Assembly (NCBI GenBank): GCA_014281115.1
Contig: JACONQ010000001.1
Coordinates: 3,534,001-3,598,000, forward strand
Reading direction: 5' to 3'
From: Laburnicola sp. R22_1
Lineage: Eukaryota; Ascomycota; Dothideomycetes; Pleosporales; Didymosphaeriaceae
Length of the DNA stretch: 64,000 bases
Below are positions 44,982 to 55,928 of this stretch, piece by piece. The stretch's first letter is position 1; every line of letters begins with the position of its first letter. The position numbers were made by a program, and so were the translations under genes. A model generated the notes under the pieces. It did not search any database, had not been told where the DNA came from, and saw nothing but the letters and a program-made list of their open reading frames with translations.

Positions 44982-46542
44982 ATGCCCACTGCTGAGGAGC
45001 AGCCGCTGCTCGCTCCCATTTCCGACGACCTCGAAGAGGGACCAAAACACACGGGAGTGATACTCGACTTCGAAAAAGGCGATGTTGAGAATCCCAGAGA
45101 ATGGCCCGTCGCCTTTAAGTGGGCTGTTGTGTCGTTGCTTGCTGTCACAGCCTTCACCGTGTAAGTGGCGCGTATACAAACCCTGTTTATTGATGCTAGC
45201 TGATTCATTAGGACATTTACCTGCATTTCCGTTGTGCCCGTAGCGGGACAAATCGTCTCGGAACTATCAGGCGGCACCGCCAGTCCGTCGGCCAGTGCTC
45301 TACTCGTCACTATATGGGAGTTGGGTGAGGCTGCGGGTCCGCTTCTCATTGCACCCCTCTCTGAAGTTTATGGCCGTTATCCGGTGATGAACGTATGCAA
45401 CGTAGTCTTTATCCTGGCATGCCTACTTGGTGCGTGTAGCCAAAGCGCGGTGCTCTTCATTGGAACTCGAGTTCTGGCAGGAGCGGCTGTCGCATCCAAC
45501 GTGCTCAATCCCGCCATTGTAGGCGACATCTTCGAATCTGAGCAACGAGGTTCAGCTATGAGTCTCCTCATACTTACTCCAACAATTGGCGGAGCCGTTG
45601 GACCTGCCATTGGGGGAGCAATTGCACAGACGATTGGTTGGCGAGGTATATTGCTGATATCGACTGGGTTGGCGGTGGCGTGCGAGGTGCTCTTCTTGAC
45701 GTGCTTCCGCGAAACATACAAGATGATCATCTTGAAACGCAGAGTCGCATACATGCAGGAAGGCGATGACCACGTGCACTCAGAGGGCACTCAGCATGTG
45801 GCTGGCAACAAACTATGGTATGCTATCACTCGCCCCTTCAAAGTCCTATTTTGTTCTCCCGTCCTACTCACCCTGTCTTTGTTTGGATCCGTCATGTTCA
45901 GTTACTTCTATGTCGTAAGCACTACGCTCCCGGGTATTCTTCAGGATCTTTACGGCTTCACACCAGCTCAGACAGGATCGTCCTTCATATGCTTCAGTAA
46001 GTCTCGCTCTGTCATCGTAGAGTCGAAATTGACGTGAGTTAGGTATCGGTTCCGTCTCGAGCGTTCTCCTTTGCAACTTTGGCCTTGACCGCATCTACAT
46101 CAAGCTCCGCAACGCCAACCCCCAAAACAAGGGTCATCCTGAGTACCGCCTTCCCTTGACCATTATTGGTGGTATCACGCTGCCCCTATCTATACTGGCC
46201 TACGGATGGATCGCACATTTGCGGCTCCCAGTGTCCCTTCTCTTGTTCTCTGTCAGCGCTATGGGATTCACCTTAATCCTAGCCTTCGTACCGCTATCAG
46301 CGTATGTGGTGGATGCAACTGGACCGTACTCCGCTTCTGCCCTAACCGGACTTATCGTGTTGAGGTGTCTTATGGGGACATTCTTACCATTGAGTGCGGG
46401 GCCATTGGCGGAAAGATATGGATATGGCTGGGCTTTCACGCTGCTCAGTATGCTAAGCTTAGGCTTAGCACCGATCCCGTTTCTGGTGTTTCGGTACGGT
46501 GAAAAGTGGCGCCAGGGGTCTGAGTACACGAGGGATGCATAA
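44982..46542 (+). CDS. MFS drug/polyamine transporter (DHA1 type)
   Basis: Plasma-membrane proton antiporter. Three exons, 44982-45160, 45212-45996 and 46043-46542, give 487 aa. A hydrophilic N-terminus with the NPREWPVAFKW motif leads into about 12 hydrophobic segments. Motif-A-like text APLSEVYGRYPVMN follows the second helix, and motif C-like text LTPTIGGAVGPAIGGA is in helix 5, which places it with the antiporters. The central loop (EGDDHVHSEGTQH) is short. The substrate cannot be told from sequence; fungal DHA1 proteins export drugs, polyamines or metabolites. No biosynthetic genes adjoin it. Confidence 0.93.
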
Positions 46543-46665
46543 CGACAAAAGTTCTGACTTCTATCGTTTGATGGCCTACAAATTCAAGAGGGGAGACAAA
46601 AGTTATGCTGCTCAATAGACTATATCAGGATAGGATCCAGCCTTTCAAACTTCGTCCGTCGCTCT

Positions 46666-47829
46666 TCACCCGGCTTTATCGTACTGTCTGAAACCCGTAT
46701 CAAACTGTCTCATTCTCACAATAGCGTCATCCAATGTGGGCCACTCTCTTCCTTCCTTTACATGGCCCTTTCCGTTCCCAATCCACTCCGCGTATCTTTC
46801 ATACAGCTCCCCAACACCCCTCGCCTTAAGGGGAAGCTCCTTCTGCCAATCTTGCCAATCCCACTCCAGGTTCGTTACCTCGTCCGTAGCATGGTCATGG
46901 AACTGGATGCTAACCGGGTCATTCAGGAGCAAGTAATTCTCACCCATCGTGATAAGAAGCTCTCCCTTTTCGCCATTGATGCTCCATGCAAGTCCAGGTT
47001 TGCCTTTGAACGGCGTACCGTGACGAAAGGTATGCGCCAACACCGCACCCTCCACCACACCGCCTTTCCCTTCCCTACTCTTCAACGTACCCTGGATACT
47101 AAACCAATCGGGTACATCCGTCGCCACCGCCCTCTTCTCCTTGCCCTCCGCATTCAGAATCTTGACCACCGGACGCTGGATCTGCATCCTACTATCAAAC
47201 TCTTCAAACTCGCCCAGCACCTCGTGAATCCAATCTAGACTATGTCCGTTTTCGATTACAATTGGATTCCCACCAATCCTGCGCTCAGCAAAGTACGCCA
47301 CGTTTTCTGGAAGCGCATCGCGTGGCAGCAGCGTACCGTACGAAGACACTTGGCTGCTTAGTACTTTTCCGATCGTGCCTGAGGCGAGGATCGACTTGAT
47401 ACGCAGCGTGACGGGCGACACGCGCCCTTGTAAGCCGATGAGGCTATTTGCCAACGGCTTGTCGTCGGTAAGTTCAATTGCTCGGGCGAGGTTCTCCACC
47501 AAAGGCCATTCTACGAACACAGCCTTTCCAGCGCGTAGACTGGGTTCGATTGTAGCAAAATGCGCGTCAACCCGGGTACAGCACACGACGAGATCGATGT
47601 TGTTGTCTCTTGCTACTGCGCTCGGGTCACCATAAGCCTTGACGGATGGAAGGAGATTGAAATGTTGCTTTGCTGCTTCGGCGGCTGCAACGCTGGAGTT
47701 AAGAAGTGCGATGATCTCGTATTTACGGCGTCCGAGAGAGCTCAGTAGATAGGGGAGGTGCGCGTCAGCTGCCCAGCTAGTTGTCGCGGAAGCAGAGAGG
47801 CCGATCAGAGCGACGTGGATGGGTGGCAT
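46666..47829 (-). CDS. Gfo/Idh/MocA-type oxidoreductase, Gal80-like
   Basis: Single exon, 387 aa. The N-terminal Rossmann fold begins IHVALIGLSASATTSWAADA and shows DLVVCCTRVDAHFATIEPSL and GKAVFVEWPLVENLARA. A C-terminal alpha/beta domain (IGGNPIVIENGHSLDWIHEVL) completes the family. The SWA..AHLPYL pattern is typical of Gal80-type members. In yeast Gal80 is a repressor of Gal4, but most filamentous-fungal members are probably sugar or inositol dehydrogenases. The usual EKP motif appears as EWP, as in Gal80-like proteins. Convergent with the MFS gene, 123 bp apart. Confidence 0.9.
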   Translation of the reverse strand: MPPIHVALIGLSASATTSWAADAHLPYLLSSLGRRKYEIIALLNSSVAAAEAAKQHFNLLPSVKAYGDPSAVARDNNIDLVVCCTRVDAHFATIEPSLRAGKAVFVEWPLVENLARAIELTDDKPLANSLIGLQGRVSPVTLRIKSILASGTIGKVLSSQVSSYGTLLPRDALPENVAYFAERRIGGNPIVIENGHSLDWIHEVLGEFEEFDSRMQIQRPVVKILNAEGKEKRAVATDVPDWFSIQGTLKSREGKGGVVEGAVLAHTFRHGTPFKGKPGLAWSINGEKGELLITMGENYLLLNDPVSIQFHDHATDEVTNLEWDWQDWQKELPLKARGVGELYERYAEWIGNGKGHVKEGREWPTLDDAIVRMRQFDTGFRQYDKAG

Positions 47830-49342
47830 AGTGGGAGATGGTCGTTATGAAAGCGTTCTGGAGGCGTTTATGTCCGTTTTATTTATGGGATGGTTCGATG
47901 GAAGATGAAGTTTTGATTTGAAATCAATTTGGTTCACTGCGTTGGTCAGCACCCACACAGCTTTCCATAATAGCGTTATACCCGGTACCGAACGTGCGCG
48001 AAGTCTTCCTCTAGATTAGAAATCAATGTAATGATTGGACCGCCGTAGCGGCGGAGGTATCCCGGTCTCGGTGCTGCGGTCCCATCCCAGGAAAGTGTTC
48101 GCCGAGAGTACCTCATGCTTTTCTTCCATGGATATACCCCCAACACGTGCACCTTGGAAGACTGGTAACCCAGAAAGAACCCCTATAACGGTACCACAGC
48201 AGTGATTTAGATAGCGGTACAATGCATACTTTGCATTGTCCTTAGGCAAAACGGCTTTCGAAGGATGCCTGACCAGGACTGCGAGATCATACGGGAGCAG
48301 CTTTCAGATTACCCTAGCAGCAAAGTTGGCTTTGTGATATTTCGATGCGCGTAAAAGGACGATTCAGAATGGGCACGCGTCAGATACTGGAGGAATCTGG
48401 CGACGGTGATTTATTCGAGCAGATTGATTGGGATGTACAAGAGGACCGGCAGCTTGAGGACGCTGATTCTTCTACAGTGCGCGAGTAAGTTGTAATTTCC
48501 GAGCAGATCTGGGTGCCCTCGTACTTCTTCGTTCATTCATTCGCATCTTTTTATAGTCTACTCAACCTTTTACAGGTTATGAGACTTACACATGGGACTA
48601 GACATTTTCAGCATTGGCGTCAAAAGGATGCTACGCAGTCATTTCGGGGAGATCCACGACGGACGACTTGTATAGCTGTCAGCCAGGTTCACGTTGACTT
48701 GGCTTTGAAGGACATGGAATTGGAAAACCCACAAATGGATGAGAGCGCCTGGGCCGAGTTGGTATCTATCCACGAAGAGGAAGGGTATACGAGTGTCAAA
48801 GTGTCCTACATATTTCCACGAGTTTACGCTTTGGTTCTGGCGCTAGGATGGGATGGAGTCGATGTCGGGGAGGACAGTGTTTTCGAAAATTAAACTCGGT
48901 GGACGAGGGGCAGAGTGCTTGCCGCCTGGCACAAACAAATTGTACCTAAAATTTGCTAGCAGGTGATGGATGGTCTAAAAATGCAGGCGAATCGTCGAGA
49001 TGGCGCTCGCCCACAGTTCCTCTCGTTGCATCCACCCCGACGCAAGAACAGCTTGAGGCTGGTGTAGCAATTGCCCTTGCATTTGCACAGGTCAGGCGAC
49101 CAGCGGTAGGTCTATTGTGCTTGATGCGCTTCTTTGATCTGCAGGAGATTCCCCGGGCGCTTCTCCGCATAGAAGTGCGTATTCAATTCTTGATATGTCT
49201 TATTAGAGACTGCATGAAGCGTTGCTTTCATTAACCTATCGTCGTATGTGGTCTGTTAGTCCAGTGCAATAATATCTGAAAACTGGCCTGAGTAGTTTGC
49301 GTCATTCTCTGAGGCTTACTATATCAGGCTTGTTTCACCGTG
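47830..49342. other. intergenic with weak coding traces
   Basis: A frame at 48345-48490 (MRVKGRF, DLFEQIDWDVQEDRQLED) and another at 48576-48893 (LALKDMELENPQMDESAWAE) could be two exons joined across 48472-48572. They would encode a protein of about 150 aa with no known domain. The splice is speculative. The remainder shows nothing. Confidence 0.3.
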
Positions 49343-52300
49343 CTACCGATGCACCCCAATGAACGTCCTCTCTCCACCAAACATCGAGATACTCTTCGAG
49401 AAATGGTCCTCCTCTTCGTCTTCTTCCCTCTTCACAAACAACCCATCCATAAACCTCCCTCTGACCATACGCACCTCTTCCGCAGGAACAATCGTCTCAA
49501 TACCGGCCGGTACACCATCCTCATCCCCAAAAGGCAACGCGTCGATATCAATCTCCTTTTCTTTTCCTAGAAGACACATGATGATGACCAGTGCCCCCGC
49601 CTTACTCATGACCTGGTTCGCCTCCTTGCAGGCCTCATCGCAACAGCACTCCAGACATCCTTCCAGACAGTGACAAGCCTGTACCCTCTTGCACGCTTGC
49701 TCTAGCAGAGTGTCGATGAATTCGAAGGCCTTGGTGGAGATACCGCTACCGGACGCGCCGCCTTTGGCATCGTAAAAGGTAAGGCGCGCGGGACGCTTGC
49801 GCTGCGTTTCACGTTTTGCGAATTCTTTGATAGCGACTTTGCACTCGGTGCGCACGTCGCCGGGCATGCTGATGACGAAGTTGGGCATGAGGGAGAGGAT
49901 GGAGTGTTCGGCGGCGTGGATGGCGGCCGCTATGTTAAGCCTCCTATCGTTCAGGATATCTAATGCGCTTTTTGGAACGTCAAGCCACATACCCTTGCTA
50001 AAAAGTATGATAGGCGGATTGTCGACCTGCACGGCGTCCAAGATACGTCTCTTCTTATCAACTTTGAAAAAGCCGAATACAACTTGTTGAATCTTGATGG
50101 GCCCGTAGAAAGCTTTTGAGCGCGAGTTTGGTATGCGCCGGATGGCTTCCGTCTCTACGGGATCGATGTCTGTGAAGTCGCGTTGCTGGGTTGTCCAGTC
50201 AACTTCTACGTATTCGACCTTCGCGATCATACGTTCTTGGCTGAATTCCTTGATCAAGTAAGTATTGCCTTGGTGTAGAAAGATGCCACCTTCATAGATG
50301 GTGAAGAAGGCGCGAGACGCTTCCAGTTCCTCGAGCACAGTATTCTTGCCATGCGTAATGTCGATAATGGCGAAGTGCGTGTCTTCCGTGTCGCGTATGG
50401 ATACGTGCCGTGAGGGTTGGGGAAGAAAGCGCTCATTACAGTGGTAGAAACCATCCTTGTCTTTGCGCATTCGTTCCCGCGCAATTTTGGGAAGGAGAAG
50501 GCCAAAGTATTCTTTGTCGGCTTCTGGATTGATCGGCATTTCATAAGATGCACATTGGATGTGTCCTTCCAGAACGAGTATATTCTCGAGGTCGACTTGT
50601 AGTTCACAGTTCGGTTTTGTAAAGATTTCGTCCGGATTCGACATGTAGTATTGATCAGTTGGGAAGCAGTCGCCGACAAGAACTGAGAGTGAATCTTTGT
50701 TTCTCCGACCAGCGCGACCGCTCTGCTGGCGGAGATTTGCGATGGTGTACGGGAAGCCAACCGTGATGACAGCATCCAGCGAGCCAATATCGACACCCAG
50801 CTCTAGCGCACTTGTCGCAACGATGCCAACCAGCTTTCCATCGAACATCTCTCGTTCTATCTGTCGTCGATCTTGAGGAGTATACCCACCTCGGTACGAC
50901 ATGACTCTTGCTATGACTTCCGGTCGCTCCAACTCGTTCAGCTCAGTCTTGATAGCCGCTTGGAGAACCTCGCACTGCTTTCTGACCCGACAGAACGCAA
51001 TCACCCTGACGCCTCGCAAGATCAATTGGCAAAATAACTTTGCCGACTCTGCCATGGTGTTACCGCGTCCGGATGTAGGATCGCCTGGATCTCTGAACGG
51101 TGTGTTCCAACAGAGAAACTCCTTCCTACCGGAGGGTGAGCCATCGAAGTCAGTCAGCCTCACCTCTTCAACACCAAAGATGGTCTTCATGTGCTCTTCA
51201 GGATTCGCAACAGTGGCTGAGCAGGATATAAATTTGACGTGCCAATTACCAACCGCCGCGCATATTCGCCGTAGCCGTCGCATGATCAGTGCGACATGTG
51301 CTCCGAAAAGGCCGTTATACACATGTAGTTCGTCCACCACAACAAACTTTAGGTTCTGCAAGAACGATCGCCACGCTTCTTCTTGCGGCAGAATTGCAAT
51401 GTGAAGCATGTCCGGGTTCGTGAAAATGATACGCGCCTCGTCTCGGATGTGGCTACGGTCAGCCATCGGCGTGTCGCCATCGAAAGTTTCAACGAGCACG
51501 TCTTGTAAGCCATCCATGAAACGCAGCATATCTTTTAGACTGCGGCGTTGGTCTTGAGCCAGAGCTTTGGTAGGAAAAATGTACATCGCCCTGGTGCTGA
51601 GGTCTTGGTCGAGCTGATGCAATACCGGTATTTGATATATGAGTGATTTGCCAGAGCTCGTAGATGTAGACACGATAACGTTGTGGCCATCATGAAGATT
51701 GTTTATTGCTTCTGCTTGATGTGCGTATAGTTTTTCGATGTTCCTCGTATTGTACAGTGCATTAACCAGACTTTGCGACATCTGAAAGTTCAATTCGCCG
51801 TATATAGGGGGCTGCGGATCAAACACTCGGTGCCCGTCCGGAACGATCTGGCCAGTATACCATTCGAGAGATTTGACTTCTTCGGTGATCTCTGGGATCG
51901 ATTTACGTTCCGTTGGTATCGTCGCCGGAAGTAAAGACCGCTCTGCCCCTGGTGTCCCTGGCCGGCTCTCCGATGGTGTTGGCATGAAATCCAAAGACAA
52001 TTCTTTCAACTTCTCCACTGCATCGAGGCCATCTTCAGCGCACTGGTTCAGAAACGCGTTGACTGCCGAGGTAAATTTTGTATTCCGCTTCTCAATCAGC
52101 TTCATCATCTGCTTTTGGCTAAAAACAGGCATCTTCAGGACCTCATTCCTCAATCGCTGCACTGCCTTGGTCGGCTCGCCCGTCTTCGCGTGCTGTACCT
52201 GCCGTTTCAGGTCGCCGTCAATGAATTCGAACAGCAACACCTCTTTGTGTTCATGCCTGTCCAGCTCCGGCTGCGCAATGGCAAAGTATCCGGCCTTCCT

Positions 52301-52843
52301 ACCGCTGGCGTTATCTTCCGATCCCATGAGGTTGATCTGCAGCATGGCCTCGTCCACATATGCGAAGTTGATAGCCCTGGGTATCAATGCCGTTATCTGG
52401 GCCACGTCGTCGACGACTAGTTCGCGCTTGATGTGCGCCTCCACAGTGCTCCTCAGGTTGTCCAGGGTGGTCGCAAGATGCTTGCGCGTGCAGCAGAAAG
52501 TATACACGAGGTTCAGTGCGCGGTGCACTTGAGCAAGCTTCGTCAAGTGCTCCGGCCACGGTATCGAGCTCTCCACCAGCATCGACGAGCTGCGGCGACT
52601 TAACAACGGCGTCTCGGTCCCATCCCCCTTCTTCGGCGTTCTGCGAGGCTTCTTCCCGCCATCATGCGTCTTGGTGGGCACCTTCGTTGTCGTCGCTATG
52701 GCGGCCGTGGCGTCTTCGATGCTCTCGTCGGGCTGCGCTTCCGCCTCGCGCGTCTCGTCCGGTTGTAACTCATCTGCAAAAGTTTTCCGTTTGCGCTTGC
52801 GCATGATTTGATTCGATCCCGACGCCGCTTTCAGTCGCGCCAT
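49343..52843 (-). CDS. HRQ1: RecQ4-like DNA helicase Hrq1 with MZB (DUF1998) domain
   Basis: Single exon, 1166 aa. A superfamily 2 helicase of the Hrq1/MrfA group, which acts in interstrand crosslink repair and telomere maintenance. A basic, disordered N-terminus is followed by the helicase core. Walker A TSSGKSLIYQIP is near residue 390, the DEAH box variant DELHVY near 500 and motif III SCSATVANP follows. Motif V is LVGIVATSALELGVDIG and motif VI is QQSGRAGRR near 703. A C-terminal cysteine cluster near 1055-1075 (CHCLEGCLECCCDEAC) is the zinc site of the MZB domain. Start ATG 52843 is the first in frame. Confidence 0.95.
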   Translation of the reverse strand: MARLKAASGSNQIMRKRKRKTFADELQPDETREAEAQPDESIEDATAAIATTTKVPTKTHDGGKKPRRTPKKGDGTETPLLSRRSSSMLVESSIPWPEHLTKLAQVHRALNLVYTFCCTRKHLATTLDNLRSTVEAHIKRELVVDDVAQITALIPRAINFAYVDEAMLQINLMGSEDNASGRKAGYFAIAQPELDRHEHKEVLLFEFIDGDLKRQVQHAKTGEPTKAVQRLRNEVLKMPVFSQKQMMKLIEKRNTKFTSAVNAFLNQCAEDGLDAVEKLKELSLDFMPTPSESRPGTPGAERSLLPATIPTERKSIPEITEEVKSLEWYTGQIVPDGHRVFDPQPPIYGELNFQMSQSLVNALYNTRNIEKLYAHQAEAINNLHDGHNVIVSTSTSSGKSLIYQIPVLHQLDQDLSTRAMYIFPTKALAQDQRRSLKDMLRFMDGLQDVLVETFDGDTPMADRSHIRDEARIIFTNPDMLHIAILPQEEAWRSFLQNLKFVVVDELHVYNGLFGAHVALIMRRLRRICAAVGNWHVKFISCSATVANPEEHMKTIFGVEEVRLTDFDGSPSGRKEFLCWNTPFRDPGDPTSGRGNTMAESAKLFCQLILRGVRVIAFCRVRKQCEVLQAAIKTELNELERPEVIARVMSYRGGYTPQDRRQIEREMFDGKLVGIVATSALELGVDIGSLDAVITVGFPYTIANLRQQSGRAGRRNKDSLSVLVGDCFPTDQYYMSNPDEIFTKPNCELQVDLENILVLEGHIQCASYEMPINPEADKEYFGLLLPKIARERMRKDKDGFYHCNERFLPQPSRHVSIRDTEDTHFAIIDITHGKNTVLEELEASRAFFTIYEGGIFLHQGNTYLIKEFSQERMIAKVEYVEVDWTTQQRDFTDIDPVETEAIRRIPNSRSKAFYGPIKIQQVVFGFFKVDKKRRILDAVQVDNPPIILFSKGMWLDVPKSALDILNDRRLNIAAAIHAAEHSILSLMPNFVISMPGDVRTECKVAIKEFAKRETQRKRPARLTFYDAKGGASGSGISTKAFEFIDTLLEQACKRVQACHCLEGCLECCCDEACKEANQVMSKAGALVIIMCLLGKEKEIDIDALPFGDEDGVPAGIETIVPAEEVRMVRGRFMDGLFVKREEDEEEDHFSKSISMFGGERTFIGVHR

Positions 52844-53840
52844 GTTCGGCGCATGGTGCGGTTGATGTCACCAAAAGGTGGCGAAGATCGGTGACGCAAG
52901 CGAAGGTAAAGAGCAGACCTCGGGAGACTTCACAGCCCACAGAGTGATGTTTAAGAAAGCGCGCCTGGCAATTTCATTGATACTGACGGGCGCAAGCGCG
53001 TTCCAGACGTGCGTGCACTGAACGAAGTAGGGGTGGCGATGGTAAGCTCCAATTGGCGCCAGGACGCGACCTCGACCCGTCAACCGTCAACTGGTGGCAT
53101 CGCGACATCACGTGGCAAGTCCGGTTCCAAGATTCCAAGGTTCCAACATTTGAAGATTCTCTATTACCTTGGTCATGTATGCACGCCCGTAGGTAGGATA
53201 AGGATTTCAAGTAAGAGCGCTTCCGCAGTAGCCATCAGTATATCTTCGCGCCAGCAGCAATAGTGCACGTTAGAAGCAGAGTAATTCCATGCCCTACAGA
53301 CAGGCTAAGCATAATAGGCAATAAATCGCAGCGATTCTAGACAACACTATCTACAACGAGATCCAGACATACTCCTAGTAGCGCGTCCTTGCTACGGCTC
53401 CCCTCACCGGCAAAGTATAAGATAGGCTCGCATTATAGTTGTGTTGAACTTTGGTTCGGCTCCTTGTGAGTCACATATCGCCCGAAAAAAAATTTCGGCC
53501 CCTCCACCGACAAAAACATGATGGTTGTCACGATTGCCCATGCATGAGCTTTTGTGTTTACGCCTGCCAGCTGCGAAGAAGCGCCCCTAATCACAAAGGT
53601 TGCATATAACACACAAATATTTAACATCACAAAGAATGAAGCTACCCTACATGTATATGTATCCCCTACAAGCACCACCCCAGTCCCAGTAGCCCTTAGC
53701 AGAGCCAACAACGACCGACATTTCCGCACAATCCAAAGATGACAACTTTTCCTGCTGACGAAAGTTATACCATGTATCTATCCATCCTATCCCTACCCAA
53801 GTCTCAAAGATACACGATTTATGTGGCCTTGCTGAGCACT
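52844..53840. other. intergenic
   Basis: About 1 kb with no supportable gene; includes the HRQ1 promoter and probably the 3' UTR of the small secreted protein gene. Confidence 0.5.
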
Positions 53841-54351
53841 TCATTTGGGCGGAGCCGTCGGCTTCGGCCACCCGAAGCCCGAAGTAGCGGTGGGAAAAGG
53901 GTAGTGCGGGTACCCAATGTCACGAGGCTTTCCGGTGTAATGAGGTTTCCCGGGGTGATGAGGTTTACCCCCAACACCATGCCCTTCAAATCGAGGTGCA
54001 AGCTTGTAGTCAATCATCAAGCCGCGCCTATCCTTAGGCAGTACACTGTACACGTCGTCTGTAGGGGCGGTTGGCCCTGCGGTTCCACTGGGAGTCACAG
54101 GCGTGGTGATGCCAGTATCGGTAGGATAGAAGTCGAAGGGTGGTGGGCCGCCGGTTGGGTAGGAGCCTGTTGGTATGCTGGAGATGGGGCCCGATGCGGT
54201 GGGGTAGGAGTTGTAGTCCTCGTCTCCAGGGACAAAGAACCCGAAGTACTTGAATGGGGCTACGGAATGTTAGTCTGATCGGACAGAATTTTGGACCGTA
54301 CGTACCAGCAAGAGAAGCGCCCGCAAGTGCGAGGATAATGAGAGACCGCAT
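53841..54351 (-). CDS. small secreted Gly/Pro/Tyr-rich protein without cysteine
   Basis: Exons 54306-54351 and 53841-54259 give 154 aa. The first exon is almost exactly the signal peptide (MRSLIILALAGASLAG). The mature part has no cysteine, unlike most fungal effectors. It contains SSIPTGSYPTGGPPPFDFYP, a PKDRRGLMIDYKLAPR stretch and a GKPHHPGKPHYTGKP repeat with a Pro/His/Tyr-rich tail ending KPTAPPK. I know no family; the composition suggests a cell-wall-associated or matrix protein. The 46-bp intron begins gtacgt. Confidence 0.75.
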
Positions 54352-55928
54352 GTTTTATACTTTTTCGGTCGAAGCTGGCTGAACTGGAGCGAAGGAAGGC
54401 CGAAGAAGAGTGAAAGGAAGGTTAAAGAAGAGACGAAGGTACTGGGTACACCGAGAAATATATCCTGAACCGACAGGAAAACACTAACCAGGCAGGTAAC
54501 GATAAAAGGCCATTGCTGCATCTGTAGTTGGCTGGCTGATGAGCCATCTGCAAGCCTAGATACATTCTCGCATGACTTAGCTGCACCTCAGTCCAAAACA
54601 AAATCCACAAACATACATGAACAAGCGGTAGACTAGCAAGAGCCCAGCACTCGGGACTGGGAATAAAATGGGTATCTTCCGCGCATAGTGTAGATCGGCC
54701 ACCCGATTCTCGACCCTAGAATCTGGTTCCAAGTCTATCGAAAAATGGCTCGTATAGTACGCCAATGTGACAACGTCATCTTGATACTCCGAGATGCGTA
54801 TGCACAAAACTGAAAGCCTCTATTCGTGTTGGATATGCAGAAGCACGGGCGAGTGTAAGCCAGGTAAGCCTCTCGGAAAGGTAGAGCTGGTATTCTCGGG
54901 AGGATGAATCGGTGAAACATCCAGATTATGCGAGGTTATGCGAACAATTGCTCTGTTCCACGAACATTCAGGTGAGGGGCGGTCGTCATGTTGGTGGTGA
55001 TGCTTGTTGGGGTTTTGAAACACCGTGGTGAGCGCCACGTTCGGGCGCTAGTTGGCGATTGAACCCTTTGCTGGGACGAGATGCTGTTCGTATATTAGGC
55101 GATTACCACGGCCGATTTGTGTGTGTTAATAGCTACGCGATGGCACGTGAAGTTGAGCGAATAGCAATTGACAGAAAGCTTGACTAGCCGTATGATGTAC
55201 GCCTGTGGCGTCTAAGATTGCGCGTACCTGCGGGCAACATATGTTAGCATGCTCCCCCGTCTCCCGACCCAAACACGAAGTCTGCTTCAGCCTCTGGCGA
55301 TAAGATTAAAACCAGCTAATCTTCTTCAACATAAAAGCCCACCTGGAAAACAGTGCACTGGCCCCGGTGAAAGCGGTGAAGCGCACCCAAACCCGCTCCC
55401 GTGTAAGCGGATCCGGCTCCCCATGAGCCTGCGGTCAGAAGCGCTTCAGATGAAGGACCCCTACGCAAGTCTGCAGCTCGATTCCGAGCTGACAGGCAGG
55501 TGAAGATCACCCCCCCCCCGGGTCAGCTTCTCTGCGCTTCTCCTTCGTATCCGCGTGATGCCGCTCCAGGAACTCGAGTTACGTTCGGCTCACGCACCGT
55601 AAAGCAGGAGGAACGGGGACGGCCCAGTCGACAGGGTGCCAGTAGTTGAGTTTGCATTGCAACACTCAAAGCCTCGAAGGACGCCGAGGGTTGAAGTCTA
55701 ACGAGCGAAAATGAGGAGAACAGAAGTCGGAAAGCAACAAAAACTGTGGCTGTAACGTTATTAGTCAGCAACGTGTGGCTGTGCGGCTGCAGGAAGTGCG
55801 AGACGCGAAAGTCGAGCCAGTCAATCGAGCAAATCGACGCGTTCAGCGCTCACGGCCATTACGCTCACTGCCTCTTTATCTGCGTTCCGGTGACGTATGA
55901 AGAGCTTGCCGCCGCACAACGCGCCAAT
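54352..55928. other. intergenic
   Basis: About 1.6 kb with no gene I can support. A run of eleven C lies at 55511-55521. Frames at 55249-55510 on both strands lack domain content. Confidence 0.5.

Noticed and set aside
48345..48893. Possible Starship captain or tyrosine recombinase gene
   Set aside because: The two short frames show no recombinase motif (no R-H-R-Y context), and no flanking repeats were seen.
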